This document shows positions 46,405 through 54,559 of a stretch of 64,000 nt of DNA, in pieces. Source of the stretch: Streptomyces sp. SID9727 (GTDB taxonomy: Bacteria > Actinomycetota > Actinomycetes > Streptomycetales > Streptomycetaceae); the NCBI RefSeq assembly GCF_010550605.1, contig NZ_JAAGNI010000435.1:117859-181858 (forward strand). Reading direction: 5' to 3'. The notes under the pieces are model-generated. The model saw only the letters and a program-made list of their open reading frames with translations, was not told where the DNA came from and made no database searches. The position numbers were made by a program, and so were the translations under genes. Numbering within the stretch: the stretch's first letter is position 1; every line of letters begins with the position of its first letter.

Positions 46405-46764
46405 TCAGTTGAACGTGTTGAACTGCGTGGAGTGGTCGCCGATCAGCACGCCCTTGGCGCCGCGGGCGTCGATCCGGTACTTGCCCTCCGAGTGGACCAG
46501 CGCCCGGAACTCCTGTACCGCCGCGAGCAGTTCCTGGTCCCGGTCGGCACCGGACGCGATCAGCTCCTCACGAAGCTGGGTCTCCCAGACCCCTGGCTCC
46601 CTCTCCTCGGCGTCCAGCACCTGACCGCCACGTGGAGAAAGCCGACGGCGCACCGCGGCACGGAGCGCGTCGTACGCATCCCGCACAGCAGCGCTAGCAG
46701 TGTCCATCAAACCCGCCGACGTGCCGGCGGCAAGCGCCGCCACCACGAGATCAACCTCAGTCAT
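46405..46764 (-). CDS. Small putative membrane-type death effector with C-terminal amyloid motif
   Basis: A 119-residue protein. The N terminus MTEVDLVVAALAAGTSAGLM is a hydrophobic, glycine/alanine-rich helix, followed by DTASAAVRDAYDALRAAVRRRL and acidic helices. This recalls the Bell-type bacterial analogues of fungal HeLo pore-forming domains (from memory, not verified). The C-terminal tail, residues 102-118 (GAKGVLIGDHSTQFNTF), matches the N-terminal motif of the adjacent NLR-like ATPase: G-V-x-I-G-N/D ... Q-I/F-N. ATG 46764 follows AGGGGGG. The pair is one operon. Predicted role: membrane damage when nucleated by the receptor. Confidence 0.75.
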   Translation of the reverse strand: MTEVDLVVAALAAGTSAGLMDTASAAVRDAYDALRAAVRRRLSPRGGQVLDAEEREPGVWETQLREELIASGADRDQELLAAVQEFRALVHSEGKYRIDARGAKGVLIGDHSTQFNTFN

Positions 46765-46879
46765 CGGCCCCCCTGATGCAGTTGGCACCCAGTCTTCCAG
46801 CAACTTGCCGCCCCTGTAAGCGAGTTCGATGATTTGTCTGTCAAGCGTTGGTCGGGCGGAGACCGGAACGTCAGCCCAT

Positions 46880-47018
46880 CGTGTGCGCCGCAATCCGCCA
46901 GGACGTCGGTGCGTTCAGCGTTGCTGGAGTGCGGGCATAGGTATGCCCACTCGTCGAGCAGGGTCCGATTCAGGCTCTCCACCTTGCCGTTCGTCTGCGG
47001 ACGGTACGGGCGTGCCGA
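46880..47018 (-). mobile_element. IS481 family transposase remnant (C-terminal)
   Basis: The minus strand reads ARPYRPQTNGKVESLNRTLLDEWAY, the conserved rve-integrase segment of IS481 transposases (R-P-Y-x-P-Q-T-N-G-K-x-E). It decays within 40 codons. It is fused directly at 47018 to a different transposase fragment. Confidence 0.7.
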
Positions 47019-47102
47019 GTTCTGCGATCACGTCGGGCGTCAGCCCGGTGATCCGCTGGCTACCCATGATTGACGCACGCGTCCGGTTCCCCGCCGCGCG
47101 GA
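47018..47102 (-). mobile_element. IS5-type transposase N-terminal remnant
   Basis: About 28 minus-strand codons give SIMGSQRITGLTPDVIAEL, like the first residues (R-I-T-G-L-S-x-x-x-I-A-E-L-V) of Tnp4/DDE-type IS5 transposases. It breaks off where the IS481 fragment starts, so the two are joined in a composite scar. Confidence 0.5.
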
Positions 47103-47103
47103 T

Positions 47104-47158
47104 CATGATCAACGATCAAGGTTTCGACGCGCTACCGCCCACCATCACGAGCTCGTTG
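47104..47158 (+). repeat. Second copy of the shared ~53-nt segment
   Basis: This plus-strand segment (starting CATGATCAACGAT and ending ACGAGCTCG) matches the complement of 15463-15513. It adjoins the transposase scar, which suggests it belonged to an insertion-sequence end. Confidence 0.6.
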
Positions 47159-47190
47159 GGGCCCGTCTCTCTGATGCGGTGACTACGGAA

Positions 47191-47208
47191 TGGAAACTTT
47201 GGTTTCCA
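47191..47208. promoter_or_regulatory. Inverted repeat upstream of HTH-like gene
   Basis: TGGAAAC (47191-47197) and GTTTCCA (47202-47208) form perfect 7-bp arms around TTTG, 30 bp before the start codon of the next gene. It is a good candidate operator, possibly for the encoded HTH-like protein. Confidence 0.5.
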
Positions 47209-47237
47209 TCGTCAACTTCGGGAACTATGGTTGTCGT

Positions 47238-47771
47238 ATGACGACCTCTGAGATCGCCCCGGAAGAGCAAGCAGAGCTCGACAAGGCCCTGTACGACGCC
47301 TTGAACCCCCTGGCCTCGGCCATCCGCTCCCGGGAGACCGGGTTGCCCGCTGACCGTATGTGGGATGCGAGCCCCGTCGAAGTGGCGCTGTCCGTCCTGG
47401 CCGCGTGGAAGGTGATGGATGGCGAGGTCAAGCGGCTCACGGAGCGGGCGGCAGTGACCGCCGGCTCCTACGGCGCGAGTTATGAGCAGTTGGGAGCTGT
47501 CTGGGGCATCACTCGCCAGGGCGCCCGCAAGAAATGGCCCGATGCCGTCAGCCGCCCGGCATCCGCGACAGGGGGTGCGCTTGCACTGTTCGGAGGGACT
47601 GCCGAGCTGGTGCAGGCGCCTTCAGGTGGTTGGGGCTGGACTGGGCGAGGCGCTGATGGAGTATCCGGCACGGCCACCGAGCGGGCGCCGTACGCGACCG
47701 CGGAAGAGGCAGCAGCCCACGCGGGCGCATTCCTCAAAGAACACGCCCTCGACTCCGACGACCAGCCCTAG
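47238..47771 (+). CDS. Hypothetical HTH-like protein
   Basis: A 177-residue protein. Residues about 10-95 are helical (DKALYDALNPLASAIRSRETGLPADRMW; SVLAAWKVMDGEVKRLTERAAV), and GASYEQLGAVWGITRQGARKKWPDAV reads as a helix-turn-helix. The C-terminal part (GGTAELVQAPSGGWGWTGRGADG) is Gly-rich, and the end acidic. I know similar proteins only as uncharacterised streptomycete genes. ATG 47238 has a weak SD. A perfect inverted repeat lies in its promoter region, consistent with DNA binding and autoregulation. Confidence 0.65.
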   Translation: MTTSEIAPEEQAELDKALYDALNPLASAIRSRETGLPADRMWDASPVEVALSVLAAWKVMDGEVKRLTERAAVTAGSYGASYEQLGAVWGITRQGARKKWPDAVSRPASATGGALALFGGTAELVQAPSGGWGWTGRGADGVSGTATERAPYATAEEAAAHAGAFLKEHALDSDDQP

Positions 47772-47774
47772 AGC

Positions 47775-47868
47775 TTCTCCTGTGGGCCATCTCCGGACCC
47801 GGATGAGAACGGCCACGAGGTGGAGTGCGGCCTGGTAGGCAATCGCGAGCTTGTCCGTTCGCACGGCC
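47775..47868 (-). mobile_element. IS5-type transposase C-terminal stub
   Basis: The minus strand encodes VRTDKLAIAYQAALHLVAVLI, the terminal helix typical of IS5-group transposases (R-x-D-K-L-A-x-x-Y-x-A-x-x-x-x-A). Only about 30 codons remain. The rest of 47869-48257 has no recognisable content. Confidence 0.5.
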
Positions 47869-48257
47869 CGGGTTCGGCGACGGGTTCACGGTCGGCGACA
47901 GTGCGCCCCTGTGCGAGCCGGTTCACCGCGACCCGGCGACCGGCCTCGTCCTGGCGGAGGTCTGGGTCACCATCCCGCGCCGCTGGTAGCGGCCAATGCA
48001 CTGCCAGAGGACTTCTGCGCCTTGCTGGAAAGGCTTCGGAGGCATTTCCGGACCCAGCAGTCCTCGCCCCGCCCGCGGGCGAGCCTTCTGCACCCGCACA
48101 GCCCGCCCGAGGTCCCGGGCGAACCCGCCGGTTCAGCACGACACCGGTGTTGGTGCGGATCACTCGTGCGTATGAACTCCCTGCGATACACCGCGGCCCG
48201 GACCTGCCCTTCCTAGAGTGCCCAGTGCGATATCAGAGACGGAGAGGCGAGGTGTCC

Positions 48258-48788
48258 ATGCGGGAAGAAGCGATCGCTCGGGCCCAACTGGTGTTCAAGT
48301 TGTTCGACGCTGATGAGAACGGGGTTCTCGAGGCAGACGATTTCGAGCTGATGGCCAAAAGGGTGGTGGCGGCAGCCCCAGGAGCCGACGCGGGCAGGCG
48401 TTCCGCGATGGTGGCCGCTTTCCGGAACTACTGGGCGACCCTCGCCGAAGAGCTGGACAGCAATAGGGACGGCCGGGTCGACTACGCCGAGTTCCAGAGC
48501 GTCGTCCTCGCACCGGAGCGGTTCTCTGAAGCAGTCGGGGAGTTCGCCGACGCCCTCACCGCGGTCGCGGACCCGGATGGCGACGGGCTGGTCGAGCGGT
48601 CGGAGTTCGCGGCGGTCATGACCGCCATCGGCTTCGACGAGCCGAATATCCACGCCCTGTTCGACAGTCTCGAACCGACTGGCACTGAGCAGGCGGCGGT
48701 CCCGGCCTGGACCGAGGCCATCAAGGAGTACTACCGGCCGGATGCGGCAGGCATCGCGGACCACCTGGTCACAGCACCAGCCAGCTGA
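48258..48788 (+). CDS. EF-hand calcium-binding protein
   Basis: A 176-residue calerythrin-like protein. Three canonical EF loops are clear: DADENGVLEADDF (near residue 17), DSNRDGRVDYAEF (near 69) and DPDGDGLVERSEF (near 108), each with acidic residues at positions 1, 3, 5, 9/12. A fourth loop near FDSLEPTGTEQ is degenerate and unlikely to bind. Streptomycetes use such proteins as calcium buffers or sensors around spore germination and aerial growth. GTG 48252 two codons upstream is an alternative start. The gene stands alone. Confidence 0.88.
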   Translation: MREEAIARAQLVFKLFDADENGVLEADDFELMAKRVVAAAPGADAGRRSAMVAAFRNYWATLAEELDSNRDGRVDYAEFQSVVLAPERFSEAVGEFADALTAVADPDGDGLVERSEFAAVMTAIGFDEPNIHALFDSLEPTGTEQAAVPAWTEAIKEYYRPDAAGIADHLVTAPAS

Positions 48789-49034
48789 CCACCCACACCC
48801 ACGCACCCGCCCCGCCGGGCTCATCACCCGGCGGGGCGGTCTGCACCGCTCCCAGCGGACCAGGCGGCGCGAAGAGCGAAGCCAAAGACGCGGCGCAGCA
48901 ACAGCCTTGAGGTGACGGGACGGGGCCAATCCGCTCACGCCGCTATGGGCGCACTCAGCCAAATCGCCACAACGACGGCTGCCCCGGGCACCACGATCGA
49001 GCAAGGCCAGCAGGCACAAGTGCAGACTCCGGCA

Positions 49035-49170
49035 TGGGAAAGCCACGCCCCGAGCTTCAGGGGCACCCGCTCCGTCTCACCTTCGACGAGGACGTCCACC
49101 ACCGCACCGCGCGGAACGGGACGGCCGGTGCCTTCGTGCTCCATCCACTGTGCCAAGGCACGCTGCCGGG
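49035..49170 (-). pseudogene. Helicase-associated-domain fragment
   Basis: The minus strand reads QRALAQWMEHEGTGRPVPRGAVVDVLVEG then ETERVPLKLGAWLS, like one helicase-associated (HA) repeat of large actinomycete plasmid/telomere-linked helicases. Only about 43 codons survive. The remaining parts of 48789-49752 show nothing supportable. Confidence 0.4.
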
Positions 49171-49752
49171 GCCGCTCTGTGCCGCGGAAATTGATGCCCC
49201 TCCGCGGCGCTGGGGTGGCACGTGCGGCATTCCCGGGAAGCTGCCTCGGCTCCTGGCCGTACCGTATCGAGGACCTTGCTCTGTCCGGCCGGCTCAGTGA
49301 TGGCCGCGCGCAAGAGCGAGGCCACGGCTGGTTTCGCCGGCCGACCTGGCAGAGGAAATAGACGTACCTGCATGACGTCAGGGCGGACGTGTCCTGCCCC
49401 GGCACGTTGTAGCCGGCCGGGGAACGGCGAGAACCGTTCACTGCTCCGGTCGGTGGGCGGGCCGGGGAATCTGCAGGGATCGGGGCCCCGCGTCGGCTTC
49501 GAGGTGGCCGACGGAACGGAGGAAATCAGCCTCGGCCGTGCCATGCGGTCCGCCGGCGACCGGGTGGACAACAACCCCGTGGGATGGCTGCTGTACTTGG
49601 GAGTGATCAGGGGCTGTCTGGGGCGGCCTGGGAGGGGCTCCCGCCACGGAAGCGGGCGCCGCGGCGGGCTGCGCACCCAGCTTTGCCAGCCGCTCCTGCT
49701 GCTCGGGCGCGAGCTGCGCCCAGGTGGCCGGCTCTTCCAGCCGCTCCAGCCA

Positions 49753-50019
49753 CTGAAGACGGTCGAGGCACTGGCCGCCGAAGGGCGCGCGATCGTCGTC
49801 TCCACCCACGACGTCGAGTTCGCCGCCCGCGCCGCCGACCGGGTCGTCGTCATGGCCGAGGGCGAGATCGTCGCCGACGGGCCCACCGCGGACGTCATCG
49901 TCTCCTCCCCGGTCTTCGCACCCCAGACGGCGAAGCTCCTCGCCCCGCTGCCCTTCCTCATCGTCAATCAGGTCCCCACCGCGCTGGCCGCACCACGACC
50001 GGAGGGCGATCAACCGTGA
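49753..50019 (+). pseudogene. ECF transporter ATPase C-terminal fragment
   Basis: The frame encodes LKTVEALAAEGRAIVVSTHDVEFAARAADRVVVMAEGEIVADGP (pieces), the switch-His end of a CbiO/EcfA ATPase, and stops at 50017-50019. Walker A, Q-loop, signature and Walker B are missing, so it is non-functional. Its stop overlaps the GTG of the next gene (GTGA), preserving the old operon junction with the S-component gene. Confidence 0.75.
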
Positions 50020-50888
50020 CCATGCCGAACACACGCACGGTGGCTGCGATCCGTCTCACCCCGCGCGTCTCCCTTGGCATCGGCATGGCGGCGCTTCTGG
50101 GAGTCGTGGCCTTCTTCTGGCCGTTCGTCGTGACACGGGCACCTTCGGGTCGAACTACGCGCCGCCCCTGATCTTCGGCGTGCTGCTCGTTCTGATCCTG
50201 TGCGTCGTGCTCTCCGAGATCGCCGAGGGCGGCATCGACTCCAAAGCCCTGGCCATGCTGGGCGTGCTGTCCGCCGTCAACGCGGCGCTGCGCCCCCCCC
50301 TCGGCGCGGGCACGGCGGGCATCGAGACCGTCTTCTTCGTCCTCGTTCTCGCCGGCCAGGTCTTCGGCCCGGGCTTCGGCTTCACCCTCGGCTGCACTTC
50401 GCTGTTCGCCTCCGCCCTCGTCACCGGGGGCGTCGGCCCCTGGATGCCGTACCAGATGTCCGGTCGCGCCTTCGTCGGCATGCTCGTCGGGTTCCTGGCC
50501 GCGTGCCACCGGCCGCCGCGAGGTGCTGCTGCTCGCCGTCTACGGCTCGCTTTCCGGTTACCTCTTCGGGTTCCTCCCGAACCTTTCCTTCTGGCCGTTC
50601 TCCCTCGACCCGAACAGCTCCATCGGCTATCTCCCCGGCCTGCCCCTTACCGAGCAGTGGCACCGTTACGTGGCCTTCGACCTGGCCACCTCCCTCGGCT
50701 GGGACACCGGCCGCGCCGTGACGAACTTCGTGTGCGTCGTGCTCGCGGGGCCCGCCGTGCTCACGACGTTCCGCCGCGCCGCCCGCCGGGCCCGCTTCCG
50801 CGCCCCGGCCCGCTTCACCGCACCTCAGCCGGATGACCGTCCCGGCGGCCATGAGACGATGGCCGCCGACCTGGGCGACGGGAGCTGA
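50016..50888 (+). pseudogene. ECF transporter S component, frameshifted
   Basis: Three frames together give an ECF substrate-binding membrane protein: ATPRVSLGIGMAALLGVVAFFWPFVV-like start, then YAPPLIFGVLLVLILCVVLSEIAEGG, SALVTGGVGPWMPYQMSGRAFVGMLVGF, and finally LLLAVYGSLSGYLFGFLPNLSFWPFSLDPN, HRYVAFDLATSLGWDTGRAVTNF. Frame changes lie near 50136-50142 and 50498-50508, each apparently one base. The protein would take up a cobalamin or similar compound, judging by the neighbouring riboswitch. Sequencing error cannot be excluded, but the ATPase partner is truncated too. Confidence 0.75.
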
Positions 50889-50966
50889 GGAAGCCGGTGT
50901 GAATCCGGCGCGGTCCCGCCACTGTGACCGGGCACGACCCGGGAGCCAGACACTCACACCGTCGCC
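50874..50966 (+). ncRNA. Cobalamin riboswitch
   Basis: The core reads GAGGAAGCCGGTGTGAATCC, GCGCGGTCCCGCCACTGTGA and GGGAGCCAGACACTC, the conserved B12-aptamer strings. P1 is closed by GGCGACGG (50874-50881) pairing with CCGTCGCC (50959-50966). The variable peripheral arm is short. Downstream, CCGGGG (50979-50984) pairs with CCCCGG (50992-50997) right before the SD GAGAGG, a likely translation-sequestering platform for the ferredoxin-like gene at 51016. Confidence 0.85.
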
Positions 50967-51015
50967 TCCTCACGACGTCCGGGGCGGATCTCCCCGGTGA
51001 GAGGCGGACGGCGCC

Positions 51016-51414
51016 ATGCCGGAATCAGCTGGCCCTACCACCACGGCTTCCGCACCCAGCAGGGTGACGGTGTGCCGGGACTGCTGCTGCGGCACGGTCA
51101 AGGTACCGGGCGACCACACGGCCCAGACCGCGCGGCTGCGCTCGGCCGTCCCGGTGCGCGTCTCCGAGTGCCTGGACGTGTGCGAACAGGCCAACGTCAT
51201 CGTCGTGCAGCCGTCGGCCGAAGCCCGTCGCGCCGGTGCCCGGGCGGTGTGGCTGGGCCTGGTCAACGACCCCGAGGCGACCGAGGACGTCATAGCCTGG
51301 GTGAGCGCGGGAGGCCCTGGCGTGGCCCCGATGCCGGAGATCCTCGACCTGTACGCGTTCGTCCCGCACCAGGGAACGGAGCGCGCGCCCGGCCGGGGGC
51401 CGGGACGCGTGTGA
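51016..51414 (+). CDS. (2Fe-2S) ferredoxin-like domain protein
   Basis: A 132-residue protein with a thioredoxin-like [2Fe-2S] ferredoxin fold. Cluster-type Cys occur in VTVCRDCCCGT and, about 35 residues on, SECLDVCEQANVIVVQPS. The C-terminal part contains WLGLVNDPEATEDVIAWV. Such proteins occur beside cobalamin genes in streptomycetes and are thought to donate electrons in corrin chemistry or uptake. A cobalamin riboswitch 50 nt upstream supports B12-repressed expression. The stop codon lies in the loop of a terminator hairpin. Confidence 0.82.
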   Translation: MPESAGPTTTASAPSRVTVCRDCCCGTVKVPGDHTAQTARLRSAVPVRVSECLDVCEQANVIVVQPSAEARRAGARAVWLGLVNDPEATEDVIAWVSAGGPGVAPMPEILDLYAFVPHQGTERAPGRGPGRV

Positions 51415-51430
51415 CGTCCCGGCCCCCGGC
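51392..51430. terminator. 16-bp bidirectional terminator
   Basis: A perfect stem, GCCGGGGGCCGGGACG (51392-51407) with its complement (51415-51430), has a 7-nt loop carrying the ferredoxin stop TGA (51412-51414). It separates the convergent ferredoxin-like and metE genes. Confidence 0.8.
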
Positions 51431-51438
51431 AACACTGT

Positions 51439-53499
51439 TCAGGGGAAGGCCAGTTCCGCCCGGACGGTACGGGCGGCGGCGACCAGGTTCTCCAGCGAGG
51501 CCCGGGTCTCGGGCCAGCCGCGGGTCTTGAGCCCGCAGTCGGGATTCACCCAGAGCCGTTCGGCAGGGATCGCCTTCAGCCCCGTACGCAGCAGCTCGGC
51601 GGCTTCCTCGGCGCTCGGGACGCGGGGCGAGTGGATGGCGTAGACCCCCGGACCCGCCTCGCGGGGGTAGCCGTGGGCGGCCAGCTCGCGGGCCACCTGC
51701 ATGTGGGAGCGGGCGGCCTCCAGGCTGATGACGTCGGCGTCCAGGTCGTCGATGGCCTGGACGATGTCGCCGAACTCCGCGTAGCACATGTGGGTGTGGA
51801 TCTGGGTGGCCGGCCGCACCCCGCTGGTGGTGAGCCGGAACGCCTCGGTGGCCCGGGCCAGGTAGTCCGCGCGGTCGGCTGCCCGCAGCGGCAGTGTCTC
51901 GCGCAGTGCGGGTTCGTCCACCTGGATCACCGAAGTGCCGCTCGCTTCCAGGTCGTCGACCTCGTCGCGGAGCGCGAGGGCGACCTGACGGGCGGTGTCC
52001 CCGAGCGGAAGGTCGTCGCGGACGAACGACCAGGCGAGCATGGTGACCGGACCCGTGAGCATGCCCTTGACCGGGCGGTCGCTCAGCGACTGGGCGTACG
52101 AGGTCCAGTGCACCGTCATCGGCTCGGGGCGGGAGATGTCCCCGGCGAGGACCGGCGGACGCACGTACCGGGTGCCGTACGACTGCACCCAGCCGTGCCG
52201 GGTGGCGAGGTATCCGGTCAGCTGCTCGGCGAAGTACCGCACCATGTCGTTGCGCTCGGGATCCCCGTGCACCAGGACGTCGATGCCCGTCTTCTCCTGG
52301 AAGGAGATGACCTCCTGGATCTCCGTCCGGATGCGCTCCTCGTAACCCGCCGTGTCGATGCGTCCGGCGCGCAGGTCGGCGCGGGCCGTCCGCAGCTCGC
52401 CGGTCTGCGGGAACGAGCCGATGGTCGTCGTCGGCAGCAACGGCAGCCCCAGATGAGCCCGTTGGGCCGTGGTCCGCTCCCTGTACGGCTGGGAGCGGCG
52501 GCCATCCGCGTCCGTCACGGCCTCGGCCCGGGAGCGCACGGCCGGGCCGCGGGTGAGGGGGGAGTCCACCCGGGAGGCCAACGCCGCCCTGTTGGCGGAG
52601 AGTTCGCCGGTGATGGCGTCGGTGCCTCGCGCGAGGGCCTTCGCCAGGGTGACGATCTCCGCGGTCTTCTGCTGGGCGAAGGCCAGCCAGCGGACGATCT
52701 GCGGCTCGATGTCCCGCTCGGCGGCGGCGTCCAGCGGCACGTGCAGCAGCGAGCAGGAGGCGGCCACGTCGACGCGGTCGGCCAGCCCGAGGAGGGTGCC
52801 GAGCGTGGACAGCGACTTCTGGAGGTCGTTGATCCAGATGTTGCAGCCGTTGACGACACCGGCGACCAGGCGCTTGCCCGGCAGTCCGCCGACGGCCGCG
52901 AGGGCGTCCAGGTTGGCGGCGGCGGCCTCGGTGAAGTCCAGCGCCAGGCCCTCCACAGGGGTCTTCGCCAGGACCGGCAGCGCCTCGCCCAGCCGGTCGA
53001 AGTAGGAGGCGACAAGCAGCTTGGGACGGTCGCTGAGCGCGCCGAGGTCACGGTAGGCGCGCTCGGCCGCGCTGAGCTCGGCCGGGGTACGGTCCTGGAC
53101 GAGGGCCGGCTCGTCCAGTTGCACCCACTCGGCACCCGCCGCACGCAGATCCGCCAGGACCTCCGCGTACACCGGCAGCAGCCGGTCGAGGAGCGTCAGC
53201 GGCTCGAAGCCGGCGGGCACTCCGGGGGCCGGCTTGGCCAGCAGGAGATAGGTGACGGGGCCGACCAGCACCGGCCGCGCGGCAAGACCCTCGGTCAGGG
53301 CCTCCGTGCGCCGACCTTCCTGAGCACCGCTGAGCAGCAGGGTGTCAGCCCGGAACTGCTCAACCCCTCTCTCGAGCTGATGCGCCGCCGCTTGGCCGAG
53401 GCCAGCGGCGAGGAGGACCTGACGGGCGTGATCGACCTGCTCGTGCATCGACCAGCCACCTGCCGCCACAGCAGCGACCGTGCTGGTCACAGTCGTCAA
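51439..53499 (-). pseudogene. metE: Cobalamin-independent methionine synthase, N-terminally truncated
   Basis: From about 53290 down to the stop the frame matches MetE closely: RPVLVGPVTYLLLAKPAPG, WVQLDEPALVQD, LPTTTIGSFPQT, and the zinc site with His/Cys of IHTHMCYAEFG, Glu of ISLEAARS and Cys of WVNPDCGLKTRGW. MetE usually has about 770 residues; this frame has 686 from a TTG, and the first 74 residues are unrelated. The missing part carries the R/K-rich folate and homocysteine contacts (R-x-x-K-x-x-x-E-x-Y-W), so activity is doubtful. It may be expressed as a fragment. Confidence 0.8.
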
Positions 53500-53533
53500 C
53501 GAGACGCTGCGCCCAGCACTTTCACCATGCGCT

Positions 53534-54559
53534 CTAGTGGGGCGCAGGCGCTGATGAGCCTCTCGGGGTGAGGGTGGGGGTGGGGACTTGGAGGGTGCCG
53601 ATGTCGGTGCCCTCCATCAGGGAGAACAGGTTGCGGGCCACTTCGGCGCCGAAGTGGTGGACGTCGTGGCTCATCGCGGACAGGGTGGGATGGGTGATCC
53701 GGCACAGCTGGGAGTCGTCCCATGCGAGCAGCGAGACGTCGTCCGGGACCACGAAGCCCATCTCGGCGGCGACTCCGGCGCCGGCCACCGCCATGATGTC
53801 GTTGTCGTAGACGATCGCGGTCGGCCGGTCCTTCGCCAGGAGCAGCGAGCGCGTCGCGCGTGCGCCTTCCCGTTCGTCGAAGCCGGTCGCGATCTGGACC
53901 CCCGGTTCCAGGCCGAGTTCGCGCATCGTGGACTCGAAGGCCCTGGTCCTGATCGCGCTGTGTCCGAAACCGGCCGGTCCGCCGACCCGGGCGAGGCGTC
54001 GGTGGCCGAGGGCGGCCAGATAGCGGACGGCCTCCGCCGTCGCCGTGGCGTCGTCGGTCCACACCGCGGGGAAGGAGCCGGTCAGCGACGGATGGCCGAC
54101 GGCGACCGCGGGCAGCCCGATGGACTCCAGCGCCGGCACCCGCGGGTCGTCCACCCGGAAGTCGACGAGCACGGCGCCCGCGATGGTCTGGCTGCGCCAC
54201 CAGCTCCGGTACAGCTCGATCTCCTCGTCGACATCACGCACCAGGCGCAGCAGCAAGGAGCAGGACCGTTCAGCGAGCACGGCCTCGATGCCCGAGATGA
54301 AGTCCATGTAGAAGGGCTCCAGCCCGAGCATGCGGGCCGGGCGGCACAGTACGAGGCCGATGATGTCGGCGCGCCGACCGGAGAGACTGCGTGCTGTCTG
54401 GTTCGGCGCCCAGCCGAGGTCCCGGGCAGCCGCGAAGATGCGCTCCCGGGTCGCGTTCGATACGCCGGGCTTCTGGTTGAACGCCAGGGAGACCGCGCCC
54501 TTGGACACGCCCGCCCGGGCTGCGACGTCCTTGATGGTGACGCGAACCGGGCTGGTCAC
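53534..54559 (-). CDS. LacI family regulator of the mannoside cluster
   Basis: A 341-residue repressor. The HTH reads VTIKDVAARAGVSKGAVSLAFNQKPGVSNATRERI (pieces) and the hinge LGWAPNQTARSLSGRR; a periplasmic-binding-protein-like sensor domain follows (YDNDIMAVAGAGVAAEMG, LLAWDDSQLCRITHPTLSAM). GTG 54559 overlaps the stop of the beta-mannosidase gene (GTGA), so it is co-translated with the enzyme. It likely represses the manno-oligosaccharide genes until a sugar binds. Confidence 0.9.
   Translation of the reverse strand: MTSPVRVTIKDVAARAGVSKGAVSLAFNQKPGVSNATRERIFAAARDLGWAPNQTARSLSGRRADIIGLVLCRPARMLGLEPFYMDFISGIEAVLAERSCSLLLRLVRDVDEEIELYRSWWRSQTIAGAVLVDFRVDDPRVPALESIGLPAVAVGHPSLTGSFPAVWTDDATATAEAVRYLAALGHRRLARVGGPAGFGHSAIRTRAFESTMRELGLEPGVQIATGFDEREGARATRSLLLAKDRPTAIVYDNDIMAVAGAGVAAEMGFVVPDDVSLLAWDDSQLCRITHPTLSAMSHDVHHFGAEVARNLFSLMEGTDIGTLQVPTPTLTPRGSSAPAPH

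Noticed and set aside
51631..53571. Long open plus-strand frame opposite metE
   Set aside because: It is the shadow of metE in high-G+C sequence; its translation is Gly/Arg/Val-rich without motifs, except for the last 60 codons, which I note separately.
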